The translations under genes and the position numbers were made by a program. A stretch of DNA of 64,000 nt from Candidatus Chromulinivoraceae bacterium (GTDB taxonomy: Bacteria; Patescibacteriota; Saccharimonadia; Saccharimonadales; Saccharimonadaceae): positions 1 through 64,000 of the forward strand of contig DATIJL010000011.1 of NCBI GenBank assembly GCA_035478595.1, given 5' to 3'. Of this stretch, positions 48,603 to 60,403 are shown one piece after another (positions within the stretch are counted from its first letter, which is position 1; the number at the start of each line of letters is the position of its first letter). A model generated the notes under the pieces. The model saw nothing but the letters and a program-made list of their open reading frames with translations. It had not been told where the DNA came from and made no database searches.

Positions 48603-50039
48603 ATGCCGTCTAAAAACACTAAATTCTATAGCCTTATACTTATGATCGCCGATTTTCTGGTGCTTATTATAGCGTTTGGCCTTGCCTATATTGTACGTGT
48701 GCAGTACGATCCCCGCCCCCTCGTAGCCCCTATCTACGCTATAGAGTACTTTACTAGTTTTCTATTTATTGCACCGTTCTGGATATTAGTTTTCACTTCG
48801 CTTGGCCTTTACCAAGCAAACGTATATAACCGTCGCCTGGTTGAATGGGGCAAGATTGCTATTGGCGCGTTTATTGGCATTCTTCTTATCATTGGCTGGG
48901 AATACGTAACCGGCAAGCATATCTTTCCTGCACGTCTCGTTGCCGCGTATGGATTTGGCATCTCTTTTGTAATGGTTCTTTTAGAGCGTGAATTCTTGCG
49001 GGTGGTTCGAAGTTGGCTGTTTTATCGCAACCGAGGCACCAGTCGTGTACTAATTATCGGTAATTCTCCAGCTACTCGTGATATTGCCGACAACCTTTCA
49101 GACACCTATCATAGCGGTTATAAAATCGTCGCCATTGCAGGCCCAAAAAAAGCGATACCGCCGGGACTTGAAGTACGCCACTTCACTTCCGCTGAGCAGG
49201 CTCTCGATCATATTAAAGAGCTGAGAATCAGTACTATTATCCAGACGGACTTGTCGGATTCTAGCGAGCGTAATCAAAAGATCTTAAGTGCGGCCCTTAT
49301 TAATCATATTAGTTACAGTTTTATTCCTGGCGAGCCAGAATTTTACGCTGGCAAAAATACTGTTGATGTTTTTCTAGGATACCCAATGATCTCTGTTAGT
49401 CAGACGCCGCTTATCGGCTGGGGTGCTATTGCCAAGCAGGTGTTTGACGCTATCGTGTCATTTCTTCTTGTCTTTATCCTCTCACCCGTTTTTCTTATTC
49501 TTATCATTCTACAGAGTATTTTTAACCCAGGACCAATTTTCTACGTAAGTAAACGCCTCAGTAAGTTCTCTGAGCCTGTCGATCTTATTAAATTCCGAAG
49601 TATGAGTGCAAAATACGGTGGTCGCGATGCTGCAGTTGAATTCCGCGAAATGGGACGAGAAGACTTAGCAAAGGAATATGAAAAAAATCGTAAGGTTGAA
49701 AATGATCCCCGCATTACTAAATTTGGTCGGTTCCTTCGCGCCTCATCGCTCGATGAACTGCCACAGTTATTTAACGTACTGCGTGGCGATTTAAGCCTTG
49801 TCGGCCCACGCCCTATTTTGCCGCAAGAAACTAACTTCTCGCCTACCCGCACCGCCCTGCTGCATAGTGTAAAATCCGGCGTAACAGGCCTATGGCAAGT
49901 ATCAGGCCGCAGCAACTTAAGCTTTGATGAGCGTATTGAACTTGAGTTATTTTATGCACAAAACTGGAGCTTTTGGCTCGATATTAAAATCCTCTTTAAA
50001 ACCGTCGCTGTGGTTTTTCGTAAACGCGGAGCAAAATAA
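48603..50039 (+). CDS. Polyprenyl-phosphate sugar-1-phosphate transferase (WbaP-like)
   Basis: 478 aa: four N-terminal helices, a CoA-binding-like Rossmann region (VLIIGNSPATRDIA), a fifth helix, and the catalytic domain with KFRSMSAKYGG, DPRITKFGRFLRASSLDELP and LVGPRPILP. Transfers hexose-1-phosphate to undecaprenyl phosphate, the first step of surface polysaccharide assembly. TATAAT lies eleven bases before ATG. The following GT4 starts one base after its stop. Confidence 0.92.
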   Translation: MPSKNTKFYSLILMIADFLVLIIAFGLAYIVRVQYDPRPLVAPIYAIEYFTSFLFIAPFWILVFTSLGLYQANVYNRRLVEWGKIAIGAFIGILLIIGWEYVTGKHIFPARLVAAYGFGISFVMVLLEREFLRVVRSWLFYRNRGTSRVLIIGNSPATRDIADNLSDTYHSGYKIVAIAGPKKAIPPGLEVRHFTSAEQALDHIKELRISTIIQTDLSDSSERNQKILSAALINHISYSFIPGEPEFYAGKNTVDVFLGYPMISVSQTPLIGWGAIAKQVFDAIVSFLLVFILSPVFLILIILQSIFNPGPIFYVSKRLSKFSEPVDLIKFRSMSAKYGGRDAAVEFREMGREDLAKEYEKNRKVENDPRITKFGRFLRASSLDELPQLFNVLRGDLSLVGPRPILPQETNFSPTRTALLHSVKSGVTGLWQVSGRSNLSFDERIELELFYAQNWSFWLDIKILFKTVAVVFRKRGAK

Positions 50040-51170
50040 ATGAAACAGCCAAAAATCGCCATTGTTTGTGAATTTTTGACTGTCATGGGTGGCGCCGAGC
50101 GTGTTGTGTACGAGCTTCACCAGGCATTTCCAGATGCACCAATTTACACGGCTATTTATGATGAAGATCAGGTACTGCCAGAATTTAAAAAGCTTGATGT
50201 GCGAACAACTTGGCTGCAAAAGTTCCCTAAAAAAATCCGCAAAATGTACAAGCTCTTCCCGACTCTTCAAGTAAAGGCGTTTCGCGATCTCGACTTAAGC
50301 GAGTTCGACATTATCATCACGAGCTCCTACCTTAACGCCAACCAGGTTCGCAAGACCCGCCCAGGCCAGGTACTTATATCGTACTGCCACACGCCAGCGC
50401 GCTACTATTGGAGTCACTACGATGAATATCGTAAACACCCAGGCTACGGCAAACTGGACCCACTCGTTCGTCTGCTTATCCCCTTATTTGTGCCTCATCA
50501 ACGCAAGCTCGATTACGAAGCCGCGCAAAATGTCGATGTGTTTATAGCAAACTCTACCGAAACCCAAAAACGCATTAAAAAATATTACGGTAAACCATCG
50601 ACTGTTATTCACCCGCCTGTTGATGTAGATCGTTTTGAACCTGCACGCACACGTGGCAACTATTACATGACCATGGGACGCCAATTGCCCTATAAACGAT
50701 ACGACTTAGTGGTTGCTGCTTGCACCAAGCTTGGCGCGCCACTAAAGGTGTTCGGTAATGGACCAGCCCACGATGATCTTACAAAGATTGCCGGACCAAC
50801 CGTATCTTTTTATACCGATCGCTTTGGCGATGCCTCTGACGCTGAGCTTGGGAAGGCACTTAACCACGCCAAAGGTTGGATTTACGCAGCAGAGGAAGAT
50901 TTTGGCATTGTGCAGGTAGAGGCACTTGCCGCCGGCGCACCCGTTATAACCTATGGTAAGGCTGGCGCATTAGATATTGTGCAAGACGGCGAAAGCGGAG
51001 TATTGTTTTACGAACAATCGGTTAATGCTATTGTAGACGCCATCAAAAAAGCCGAGCAGATTGACTTTCTACCCGGCACGTTGCGCCGTAAGGCCAAGCG
51101 GTTTGATAAGGGAATGTTCCTTACCAAAATCCGCAAGGTTGTTTACGACGCTATTCCACCTACCAAATAA
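50040..51170 (+). CDS. GT4 glycosyltransferase
   Basis: 376 aa, GT-B fold. N-terminal EFLTVMGGAERVVYEL is the GT4 acceptor-side glycine-rich motif; the C-terminal half has YYMTMGRQLPYKRYDLVV and EEDFGIVQVEALAAGAP with the E-x7-E site. Adds the next sugar after the priming enzyme, judged from tight linkage (ATG overlaps the region of the previous TAA). Stop abuts the convergent stop at 51171. Confidence 0.9.
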   Translation: MKQPKIAIVCEFLTVMGGAERVVYELHQAFPDAPIYTAIYDEDQVLPEFKKLDVRTTWLQKFPKKIRKMYKLFPTLQVKAFRDLDLSEFDIIITSSYLNANQVRKTRPGQVLISYCHTPARYYWSHYDEYRKHPGYGKLDPLVRLLIPLFVPHQRKLDYEAAQNVDVFIANSTETQKRIKKYYGKPSTVIHPPVDVDRFEPARTRGNYYMTMGRQLPYKRYDLVVAACTKLGAPLKVFGNGPAHDDLTKIAGPTVSFYTDRFGDASDAELGKALNHAKGWIYAAEEDFGIVQVEALAAGAPVITYGKAGALDIVQDGESGVLFYEQSVNAIVDAIKKAEQIDFLPGTLRRKAKRFDKGMFLTKIRKVVYDAIPPTK

Positions 51171-52997
51171 CTACATCGCTCCGTAGCTAGAGCCGTATCC
51201 ACCTGGATAGTTATAGCCCGGCTTGTAGTAGTTCGTGACTTTTAGCAGCTGGTTTGTAGCCGACAATGGACTGTGTGCTGATGCAATATAAAGTTCGCTT
51301 CCACCTTTAGATAGCAAGATGTAGTCATTGCTGAACCATCCGTACGCAGTATAGTCAGATAGCGAGGCAATGGTTTGTGGGTTACTTGCATTTTTATCAC
51401 CTACAAGCAGAGTATTCTTGCCATCTCTGTAGTCCGACCAGAATGTATGAGTGCCATCAGGGGATAAGAGATATGTATTTGATTGGCTATAAAATTGCGC
51501 CTGAGATATATTCAAATCTGCAACCGTTCCATTATACGAATAATACTTAGCATCTCCACCATCGATAGAAACTTTATAGTAAAGAGTTTGCGGCAACTGT
51601 AAGCGTGGTTGTATATCTCCATAACGCTGCATATCAAAATCTTTTATACGCTGTTTGCTACTACCGTCAGGATTTACGCTCATAATCGCAATTTTATTTT
51701 CTGAAGCTTGGTTACTGTAGTAATAGGAGCCGTTAGCAGACCATGAAATTGTGTAGATAACCTTGTCATTTACAATGTAGGGTGTGTTTATCGAAGCAAC
51801 GAGGTTATTGTATTGATCACCTATCGAAGCGTTCTGATCTATTGTTGTTAGTGTTCCAGTTTCTGCATCGTAGCTCTTCAAAGCTTGTCGATTAGCTTGC
51901 CAATATTGAACATTGTTACGGTACACATTGTAAATAAAGTGGTGCCCGGACCATCCTACAAGACCCATGCTTACATCACCTTGATCAATAACCTTAACAG
52001 CGCCCGTTTGCGTATCTACAAGATAGAGCTGACCCGCCTGGTCGTTTGTACGGTGTGAAAGAAAGGCAAGATATTTCCAGTCGCGCGATGCAAGAAGGGA
52101 GGTATTGTTCGAATCTTCATTGCCAGTTGCTTTTACAACTACTGCACTATTTGTGCCATCCAGATTTGACTTCATAACATTCAGTACGCCTGTTTGATTA
52201 CTTAGATAGTACACACTGCCAGCTGGCGTTAAAGTGAAGTTGTTTTTATCTGGCTGGTCCGTCACTGTAACGGCAACTGAACTTTGGTTGTAGCCATCTA
52301 GGTTTACTGTTCCACTTAGTATTGACTTGTCTGTCGGCAGTACGATGCTTACCATACCCTGATCATCTGTTAAGGCAGACGTATTGCCAACTGTAATATT
52401 TGCCTTGGCAAGCGCTGCCTTTGTAATAACATTGGTAACTTTTATAGATACTTGGCGCCCCGTTGCCGTAGAGCTAATAGCAAGCGATTTTGGCGCACTT
52501 AAAATAGGAACCGTATACGACTGCTCGGTATCTTTATAGTAATTTTTAGCTACCTTCAGCGTGTATTGTCCCACCGGAACATTCGCAACATCGGCTTCAC
52601 CTGTTGCAGATGTTTTTGCGGTTTTTCCGGCAATCGAGATATCTGCCTGGCTAACAGGTTTCTTCGTTTCGGCATCGGTAACCACCACATGTACGCTCTT
52701 TTTTACAAAATTACCTAAAATACCGTAGCGGGTAGTCGGGACAGCACAAAGCACTCCGGCAATGACAAGCAGCGCTAGAAAAATAACGAATGCCTTACCC
52801 TTTTTTGTAGACCACAGTCTTTTAAACCAGTTCTGCTTGCCTACATGCAAATGTTCGCTTGCATGTGAAGTTTCTTCTTCATTAGACTTAGATGATTCTG
52901 AATCAAGTTCTGTCGAAGGCTCCTGTTCATGCTCAACTTCTATTGGCGTTTCTTTTTCTGCCTCTTCTGCTATTTCTTCGTCTTTATTTTTTGCCAT
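51171..52997 (-). CDS. Membrane-anchored PEGA/beta-propeller protein
   Basis: 608 aa: about 70 acidic cytoplasmic residues, one membrane helix (about 70-92), two carboxypeptidase-regulatory/PEGA-like beta modules (about 98-160 and 165-245, each with a DAETKKPVSQADI or TKAALAKANI pattern), then a WD/TolB-like propeller (about 260-590) with repeated LVDTQTG- and LLSPDGTH-type strands, ending in Tyr/Gly-rich residues. A large surface protein, perhaps for adhesion or glycan binding. AAGGGG lies before ATG. Confidence 0.8.
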   Translation of the reverse strand: MAKNKDEEIAEEAEKETPIEVEHEQEPSTELDSESSKSNEEETSHASEHLHVGKQNWFKRLWSTKKGKAFVIFLALLVIAGVLCAVPTTRYGILGNFVKKSVHVVVTDAETKKPVSQADISIAGKTAKTSATGEADVANVPVGQYTLKVAKNYYKDTEQSYTVPILSAPKSLAISSTATGRQVSIKVTNVITKAALAKANITVGNTSALTDDQGMVSIVLPTDKSILSGTVNLDGYNQSSVAVTVTDQPDKNNFTLTPAGSVYYLSNQTGVLNVMKSNLDGTNSAVVVKATGNEDSNNTSLLASRDWKYLAFLSHRTNDQAGQLYLVDTQTGAVKVIDQGDVSMGLVGWSGHHFIYNVYRNNVQYWQANRQALKSYDAETGTLTTIDQNASIGDQYNNLVASINTPYIVNDKVIYTISWSANGSYYYSNQASENKIAIMSVNPDGSSKQRIKDFDMQRYGDIQPRLQLPQTLYYKVSIDGGDAKYYSYNGTVADLNISQAQFYSQSNTYLLSPDGTHTFWSDYRDGKNTLLVGDKNASNPQTIASLSDYTAYGWFSNDYILLSKGGSELYIASAHSPLSATNQLLKVTNYYKPGYNYPGGYGSSYGAM

Positions 52998-53051
52998 GGA
53001 ATCCCCTTGCTTTATGCTGTGATTGTAGGGGTTTTTGCTGGCAAAAACAAG

Positions 53052-54872
53052 CTATTCTACAGTCACACTTTTGGCAAGATTTCGCGGCTGGTCAACATCG
53101 TTTCCACGAGACACCGCAATATAATAGGCAAAGAGCTGCTGAACGACATTCATGGCAATGGGAGCTAGGACATCGAGCTGGGTTTTGACTTGTATAGTTA
53201 CGTCAGCATCTAGCGGCTTTTTGCTATTAGTGATAGCCACAACATGACCGCCGCGGGCGTTAATTTCAGCAAGTCCGCTGACTGACTTGTCAAACAACCA
53301 ACCCTCGGCAAGTAACACAACTTCAAAAAACCTATCGTCAATCAGCGCGATTGGACCGTGTTTTAATTCGCCCGCCGCGTAACCCTCAGCTTGTATGTAC
53401 GATATCTCTTTTAGTTTTAACGCGCCTTCAAGCGCCACCGGAAAGAGCGTATCACGACCAAGATAAAGGGCATGTTCGTATTTTGCATACTTCTTAGCGA
53501 TCTTAGCAATCTCATCTTTATGAGTTTTTAACACCGATTCGATTTCATTTGGCAACATAGCCAGTTCTTCAATGTATTTGCTGGTTGTCTGCAGGCCGAC
53601 ACCTTGCGCCTGCGCCACTTGCAAGGCAAACATAGTCATGGCAGCTACCTGCGACGTAAAGGCCTTAGTACTGGCCACTGAGATCTCCGGACCGGCATGT
53701 ACATATACACCACCGTCAACTTCGCGGGCAATTGTAGAGCCTACGGCGTTAACAATGCCAAGCGTTTTCACGCCGCGACGTTTAATTTCACGGAGGCAGG
53801 CAAGTGTATCAGCCGTCTCACCCGACTGCGACACAACAAGCGCGACACTATTTTTAGGTAGATGAAACGATCTATAGCGAAGCTCCGATGCCACGGCAAC
53901 CTCTACCATAACGTCGTCTAACAGTTGTTCAATATAATACGACGCCAAAAGGCCAGCATAATACGCCGTGCCGCAACCTATAATCACCACATGCTCGACC
54001 ATTCGCAACTCTTCAGTCGTCATATTAAGACCACCGAGCTGAACCCGCTTTTCGTCCGGAATTACCCGCCCGTTTAAAGTTGAGCGCAGAGTAGTGGGCT
54101 GCTCCATAATTTCTTTAAGCAAAAAATGATCATACCCCTGCTTTTGAATCGCCTGTATGTCCACCTCAATCGTCTCAACTTTTGGCGAAATGTGAACGGC
54201 ATCTAAATCTTGCAGCTCTACACCGTCTTTAGTGCAGACTGCCATTTCGCCATCGTTAAGATAAATCGCCTGTGACGTGTGGCCAACTAGCGCAGAGGCA
54301 TCACTTGCGATAAATATCTCTTCCTTGCCTATACCAATAATTAAGGGGCTTCCCGCCCTCGCAACGACGATTTTTTCCGGCTCGCGAACAGACAAAACGG
54401 CAATGCCATACGTCCCTGCTACAAGTTTTAACGCCTGCGCCACGGCGTCTTCTAGTTTTGTATCTTTACCATAAAGAGAATCAATTAAAGCCGTCAGCAC
54501 CTCGCTATCCGTTTGGCTTGCAAATGTGTGCTTATTTAACTCAGCCCGCAAATCTTTATAGTTTTCAATAATACCGTTATGGACCAGGTAAATATCGCCA
54601 GCCTTATGCGGATGCGCATTTATCTCGGACGGTTCGCCATGTGTTGCCCAACGAGTGTGACCAATACCAATAGCGTCCTTTGCTTCGTGAGCCGCTACTA
54701 ACTTGCCAAGCTCACTTACTTTACCCTTAGCACGTAAAAGTGTGGCATGCTTTTTAGTATCGAGCGTTACAATGCCGGCAGAGTCATATCCCCGATATTC
54801 CAGCCGCCTCAATCCACTCGTTAGCATGTCCTGCGCTTCACGTTTTCCGATATAACCGACTATTCCGCACAT
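53052..54872 (-). CDS. glmS: Glutamine--fructose-6-phosphate aminotransferase
   Basis: 606 aa. Makes glucosamine-6-phosphate, entry to UDP-GlcNAc. N-terminal glutaminase with nucleophile Cys2 (MCGIVGYIG), then HTRWATHGEPS and HNGIIENY; two SIS domains with VSQSGETADTLACLRE and SVASTKAFTSQ; C-terminal AKSVTVE. Full length. Feeds both peptidoglycan (with murC at 8248) and surface glycan. A GTTTTTGC / GCAAAAAC inverted repeat (53031-53048) follows it. Confidence 0.96.
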   Translation of the reverse strand: MCGIVGYIGKREAQDMLTSGLRRLEYRGYDSAGIVTLDTKKHATLLRAKGKVSELGKLVAAHEAKDAIGIGHTRWATHGEPSEINAHPHKAGDIYLVHNGIIENYKDLRAELNKHTFASQTDSEVLTALIDSLYGKDTKLEDAVAQALKLVAGTYGIAVLSVREPEKIVVARAGSPLIIGIGKEEIFIASDASALVGHTSQAIYLNDGEMAVCTKDGVELQDLDAVHISPKVETIEVDIQAIQKQGYDHFLLKEIMEQPTTLRSTLNGRVIPDEKRVQLGGLNMTTEELRMVEHVVIIGCGTAYYAGLLASYYIEQLLDDVMVEVAVASELRYRSFHLPKNSVALVVSQSGETADTLACLREIKRRGVKTLGIVNAVGSTIAREVDGGVYVHAGPEISVASTKAFTSQVAAMTMFALQVAQAQGVGLQTTSKYIEELAMLPNEIESVLKTHKDEIAKIAKKYAKYEHALYLGRDTLFPVALEGALKLKEISYIQAEGYAAGELKHGPIALIDDRFFEVVLLAEGWLFDKSVSGLAEINARGGHVVAITNSKKPLDADVTIQVKTQLDVLAPIAMNVVQQLFAYYIAVSRGNDVDQPRNLAKSVTVE

Positions 54873-54926
54873 ATGTCCCCCTTATAAAAAGTCTAATGCA
54901 CCGGCATGTACGTAGCTGTTCGAACT

Positions 54927-55781
54927 CTAAATATGACCACCTTCTTCTAGCGTCTTAATAAACAACTTGTAGCTTTTAAGGTCATTGACCGCAATCCATA
55001 GACCCTCCGTAAGCCCTGCAGACCAAAGTGTATTTTCATTCGCGAGGAGAGGAAAGAGCACACTTTCAAAGTCCGTTTTTTCCTCTAGGCTAAATAGCTC
55101 TCTAAATCGTGGAAAGACCTCAGGCGAAAATACTGTCATACCGGCGTGGGCGGGTATAGGAATAAATGGATACATCTGCGTATCTATGACAGCATTATCT
55201 TTCACCATCATCCCCGTTGCCGGAGATGCCTGACCCGTACCAAGTACTGCCGTTGCCAGCTTCCCTTGCTTTAAGCCCTCTATATGCGCTTCACACATAT
55301 AGCGCGGGAACGAACCAGGGAAGTTAAGGACAACATCGTCCGGGTTAACGACAATAAGGTTATGATCCTCGGGAATTGATCCATTTTCTAGAGCGTGTCG
55401 AACAGCACCGCCCTTTCCTACTGGATGCTCAGGATCATGGCTATAGGTGATCTCTACGCCAAATGACGAACCATCTCCTATTCGTGCTTCAATACTCCGA
55501 GCGTTATGTGAAACGGCCGCGACAAACTTCTTAATACCGGCGTCTCGATACATACGAAGCGTCATTTCTATCATGGTGTCGCCGTTCGGAAGTTCAAACG
55601 CTGTTTTATGAGCCTCGGTACCATCCAGTACAGCACTAAAACGGCTACTTTCACCACCGGCCATTAGTACTACAACAGTTTTATCCGCAAACGCTTGCCA
55701 CTCCTCGTTGGTAATAGGTTGTGGTTTATGAAAACTGGCGATTCTTTTCCCTAATTCATCAAGTTCAGACTGTAGCGACAT
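54927..55781 (-). CDS. Sugar-1-phosphate nucleotidyltransferase-like protein
   Basis: 284 aa from ATG 55781, which has GAGAGGGA close upstream. NTP-transferase fold: VVLMAGGESSRFSAV is the nucleotide loop, GKGGAVRHALE and VVNPDDVVLNF the metal-binding Asp. The N-terminal extension (LGKRIASFHKPQPITNEEW) is reminiscent of GalU-like or UDP-sugar pyrophosphorylases. Sugar specificity cannot be read. Downstream of glmS region on the same strand. Confidence 0.8.
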   Translation of the reverse strand: MSLQSELDELGKRIASFHKPQPITNEEWQAFADKTVVVLMAGGESSRFSAVLDGTEAHKTAFELPNGDTMIEMTLRMYRDAGIKKFVAAVSHNARSIEARIGDGSSFGVEITYSHDPEHPVGKGGAVRHALENGSIPEDHNLIVVNPDDVVLNFPGSFPRYMCEAHIEGLKQGKLATAVLGTGQASPATGMMVKDNAVIDTQMYPFIPIPAHAGMTVFSPEVFPRFRELFSLEEKTDFESVLFPLLANENTLWSAGLTEGLWIAVNDLKSYKLFIKTLEEGGHI

Positions 55782-55894
55782 ATATCCCTCTCTTTTACGA
55801 GTTACGTCTTTTAGATTATACCAGTCCATTCTTACGCTACGCCAGCCTACCTCTGTTCTTTATTTTTACAACACCATATTCTAGTGGAGAAGGC

Positions 55895-55900
55895 TACAAT
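55895..55900 (+). promoter_or_regulatory. -10 box of the zinc-ribbon Nudix gene
   Basis: TACAAT, seven bases, ATG 55908: leaderless arrangement that also fixes the start choice over the upstream ATG-less frame. Confidence 0.5.
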
Positions 55901-55907
55901 AGACACT

Positions 55908-56447
55908 ATGGAAATGAACTTTTGTCGTCGCTGCGGCACACCCCTCACTCACGTAAAAGACCACGTATATACATGCAAAAACGGCCACACACTTTTTGCT
56001 AACGCCTCGCCTGCTGCTGGCATTTGGCTACTTAATGATAAGAACGAGGTTCTAGTAGCTACGCGCGCGCAAGAACCTGGTAAAGGCGCGCTCGATTCAC
56101 CCGGCGGATTTTGCGACGGCGCCGAGACAGCTACAGATTGTGCCGTTCGTGAAATGGAAGAAGAGCTTGGCCTAAAACCAACCGACTACACGACGCCCGA
56201 ATTTCTTTTAAATGGTCTTGATCGTTACGAGTATCAAGGCGAAATGCTCGATGTCCACACTACCATTTTTGTCGCTCGCACAAAGGGCAATCCTGTTATA
56301 GCACCAGAAGATGACGTCGCAAAAGCAGAGTTTGCATCGGTTGATTTGATCGACCCGAATGATATTTTTCTACCCACACCGCGTGCTGCGTTCCTTAAAC
56401 TGCGAGATATGATTCACGAAAATAGCGTTGTTGTAAAAAATAACTAA
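55908..56447 (+). CDS. Nudix hydrolase with N-terminal zinc ribbon
   Basis: 179 aa. Zinc ribbon FCRRCGTPL ... YTCKNGHTLF, as in NudC-type enzymes, then the Nudix box GGFCDGAETATDCAVREMEEELG cut across residues about 67-89. NADH or nucleotide-sugar pyrophosphatase activity is possible. Start 55908 is chosen because of the -10 box just upstream. Divergent from the nucleotidyltransferase gene. Confidence 0.88.
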   Translation: MEMNFCRRCGTPLTHVKDHVYTCKNGHTLFANASPAAGIWLLNDKNEVLVATRAQEPGKGALDSPGGFCDGAETATDCAVREMEEELGLKPTDYTTPEFLLNGLDRYEYQGEMLDVHTTIFVARTKGNPVIAPEDDVAKAEFASVDLIDPNDIFLPTPRAAFLKLRDMIHENSVVVKNN

Positions 56448-56461
56448 CTATTTGCCTCTGA

Positions 56462-57511
<1,050 letters not shown>

Positions 57512-57515
57512 CCCT

Positions 57516-58055
57516 ATGGGATCCTGGCAAACAAAAAGTTCCAAAATTGTTTACGAGAATCCCTGGTTAAAAGTCCGCGAAGATCAAATCATCCGTCCTA
57601 ATGGGCAAGACGGTCTATACGGCGTCGTCGAATCTAAAAGCGATGCCGTTTTTGTGGTGCCCGTTGATGATGAAGGCAACGTGTATATCGTTCAGCAAGA
57701 ACATTACACAACCCGCGAACTAGCCTGGCAGTGCGTTGCAGGTAGAACGGATGGCGAACCACCTGAGGTGGCTGCAAAACGAGAATTACTTGAAGAAGCT
57801 GGATTAGACGCTGGTGAAATTATAACTCTTTCCCGTGCTCGTACTGCGGCTGGTATGACGACGTTCAAAACATCAATCTGTCTTGCACGGCAGCTTACAG
57901 CAAACACCAATCATATCGATGAAGAAGAGGACATCGCAGCCATACGCAAATTCCCTATCACCACCATTAAAAAAATGATCTTTAGTGAAGAGATCGCTAA
58001 CACCGAAAGTATTGCCGCACTTCTTTTAGCATTTACATATTTAGATAGGCAATAG
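57516..58055 (+). CDS. Nudix hydrolase, ADP-ribose pyrophosphatase type
   Basis: 179 aa. KIVYENPWLKVREDQI and YIVQQEHYTTRELAWQ mark the ADPRase subfamily; Nudix box GRTDGEPPEVAAKRELLEEAG is complete. Inserted between rmlB (four bases away) and rmlCD, so it may remove dTDP-sugar or nucleotide by-products, or simply be co-expressed. Confidence 0.88.
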   Translation: MGSWQTKSSKIVYENPWLKVREDQIIRPNGQDGLYGVVESKSDAVFVVPVDDEGNVYIVQQEHYTTRELAWQCVAGRTDGEPPEVAAKRELLEEAGLDAGEIITLSRARTAAGMTTFKTSICLARQLTANTNHIDEEEDIAAIRKFPITTIKKMIFSEEIANTESIAALLLAFTYLDRQ

Positions 58056-58072
58056 ATTGGTATAATAGAAAT

Positions 58073-59485
58073 ATGTCTGAAAAAGCTCCCCTTGAATTTA
58101 GTAAAGAACTTAAAAAAATCGATACCCCCATTCCCGGGCTTATAATCTTTGATTTAGCTATTTTTGGTGATAATCGTGGTTGGTTTAAGGAAAACTGGCA
58201 ACGTCAAAAGATGACCACTCTCGGTCTGCCCGATTTTGGTCCTGTTCAAAATAACTTTTCGTTCAACAACAAAAAGGGTGTTTTGCGTGGTATCCATGCC
58301 GAGCCATGGGATAAGTTTATTTCAGTTGGTAATGGTAGTTTTTTTGGTGCGTGGGTTGATATTCGCGAAGATAGCCCCACTTATGGCACAACCTTCACTA
58401 CAGAGATTGATGCAAGTAAAGCGATCTTTGTACCCGCAGGTGTTGCAAACTCCTACCTCACACTAGAGGACAACACTGTTTATTCCTACCTTGTAAACGA
58501 CCACTGGTACCCAGATGCAAGCTATACCTACATCAACGCTGCGGATCCTGAGCTTGGCATTACATGGCCAATTCCGCTTGATCAATGCGAACTATCCGAA
58601 AAAGATAAAAACCACCCGATGTTTAAGGATATTACGCCTATACCTGCTAAGAAAATTCTTATCACTGGTAGTAATGGTCAGCTTGGTAAAGCACTCCAAA
58701 AGGTCTTTCCACATGCCGAGTTTGCTGATCGTGATGAGCTAGATATCACCTCAGACCTACAAGGCGCCCGTCACTGGCGCAATTACAGCACCATCATCAA
58801 TGCCGCTGCGTACACGGCTGTCGATACTGCAGAAACGCCCGAAGGCAAAAAAGCAGCCTGGCAAGTTAACGGCGTTGGCGTGGAACAACTCGCGAAAGTC
58901 GCTACCGAGTACGGTATTACATTTGTGAACGTTTCATCTGACTACGTTTTTGACGGCACAGTCGCCATACACGACGAAGATGAACAGCTTAGCCCGCTCG
59001 GCGTCTATGCGCAAAGCAAGGCGGCCGGCGAACTTATTACAAAAACCGTACCAAAGCACTACCTTGTTCGTACTAGTTGGGTCGTTGGCGAAGGTAATAA
59101 CTTTGTACTTACCATGAAATCCCTCGCGGAGCGCGATATTAAGCCTAGCGTCGTAGACGATCAGATAGGCCGCCTTACGTTTGCCGACGATCTTGCTCGG
59201 GCTATCGTGCATCTTATTACTTCGAAATCTCCATACGGTACCTACAACGTATCTAACGAAGGTGAGTCTGTAAGCTGGGCAGAAATTGCCAAACATGTTT
59301 TTGAAATCGTTGGTAAAAACACAACAGATATCACTTCTGTTACAACAGCAAAATACTACGAAGGCAAGGAAGGTATCGCACCTCGTCCCTTACAAAGTAC
59401 TCTTAATCTTGCTAAAATAAAGACTACAGGTTTCACTCCAAGGGATTGGACAGAGGCACTGCATCACTACTTAGATCAACAATAA
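58073..59485 (+). CDS. RmlC-RmlD fusion (epimerase plus reductase)
   Basis: 470 aa joining the last two steps of dTDP-L-rhamnose synthesis. Residues about 15-185: cupin RmlC with [19 protein letters not shown] (catalytic His) and [13 protein letters not shown]. Residues about 195-470: SDR RmlD with [45 protein letters not shown] (YxxxK) and [14 protein letters not shown]. Such fusions are known in some Actinobacteria. TATAAT lies six bases before ATG, so it also has its own promoter. Confidence 0.93.
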   Translation: MSEKAPLEFSKELKKIDTPIPGLIIFDLAIFGDNRGWFKENWQRQKMTTLGLPDFGPVQNNFSFNNKKGVLRGIHAEPWDKFISVGNGSFFGAWVDIREDSPTYGTTFTTEIDASKAIFVPAGVANSYLTLEDNTVYSYLVNDHWYPDASYTYINAADPELGITWPIPLDQCELSEKDKNHPMFKDITPIPAKKILITGSNGQLGKALQKVFPHAEFADRDELDITSDLQGARHWRNYSTIINAAAYTAVDTAETPEGKKAAWQVNGVGVEQLAKVATEYGITFVNVSSDYVFDGTVAIHDEDEQLSPLGVYAQSKAAGELITKTVPKHYLVRTSWVVGEGNNFVLTMKSLAERDIKPSVVDDQIGRLTFADDLARAIVHLITSKSPYGTYNVSNEGESVSWAEIAKHVFEIVGKNTTDITSVTTAKYYEGKEGIAPRPLQSTLNLAKIKTTGFTPRDWTEALHHYLDQQ

Positions 59486-59504
59486 TCTTTTGCGAGGAGA
59501 TTTT

Positions 59505-60365
59505 ATGAAGGGTATTATTTTAGCCGGTGGGTCAGGCTCACGTTTGTGGCCCATTACAAAAGGTATTTCTAAACAGCTCATGCCGATTTACGACAAGCCG
59601 ATGGTATATTATCCGCTTACCACACTCATGCTTGCCGGTATTCGTGATATTCTTATCATCACTACACCCGAAGACCAGTCGCAATTTCAACGGCTTCTTG
59701 GCAATGGATCACAATGGGGTCTCCAGCTTCAATATGCCGTACAACCAACCCCCGATGGCCTCGCTCAAGCCTTTATTATCGGTGAGGAATTTATTGGCAA
59801 CGACAAGGTTGCGCTTGTTCTTGGCGATAATATTTTCCATGGCTCAGACCTCGGCCAGTCGCTTAAGGGCTGCGTGAATCCAGACGGCGGCACCGTATTT
59901 GCCTATCGTGTATCAGACCCAGAGCGCTATGGTGTCGTAGAATTCAATGACGATAATGTGGCAATTTCTATCGAGGAGAAACCAAAAGAGCCAAAGTCAG
60001 ATTTTGCCGTTGTTGGCCTCTACTTTTACGATAACGACGTCATTGAAATTGCTAAAGACGTAAAACCAAGTGATCGCGGTGAACTTGAAATTACTTCTGT
60101 TAACGAAGAGTACCTGAAACGTGGTAAATTAACCGTTAAAACATTGGATCGTGGCGATGCGTGGCTTGATACAGGCACTATCGACTCTATGACCGATGCA
60201 GCAGACTACATTCGCGCCATTCAACGCCGTACAGGCATGATTATCGGCAGCCCAGAAGAGGTTGCATTCCGAGAGGGATATATCTCTAACGAACAACTCC
60301 TAGAACACGCTGATGCTCTCAAAAAATCTGGCTATGGCGAATATCTTGCCAGTCTCCTTAAGTAG
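59505..60365 (+). CDS. rmlA: Glucose-1-phosphate thymidylyltransferase
   Basis: 286 aa, makes dTDP-glucose from Glc-1-P and dTTP, first step of rhamnose synthesis. [20 protein letters not shown] (G-x-GxRLxP-T, K), LGDNIFHG with the metal Asp, and [11 protein letters not shown] are all present. ATG 59505 is supported by GAGGAG five bases upstream; a frame from 59490 would start inside the ribosome site. Follows rmlCD by 19 bases. Confidence 0.95.
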   Translation: MKGIILAGGSGSRLWPITKGISKQLMPIYDKPMVYYPLTTLMLAGIRDILIITTPEDQSQFQRLLGNGSQWGLQLQYAVQPTPDGLAQAFIIGEEFIGNDKVALVLGDNIFHGSDLGQSLKGCVNPDGGTVFAYRVSDPERYGVVEFNDDNVAISIEEKPKEPKSDFAVVGLYFYDNDVIEIAKDVKPSDRGELEITSVNEEYLKRGKLTVKTLDRGDAWLDTGTIDSMTDAADYIRAIQRRTGMIIGSPEEVAFREGYISNEQLLEHADALKKSGYGEYLASLLK

Positions 60366-60403
60366 ATCCTCATATATCTGCTTTTTTGATATAATAAAAC
60401 ACA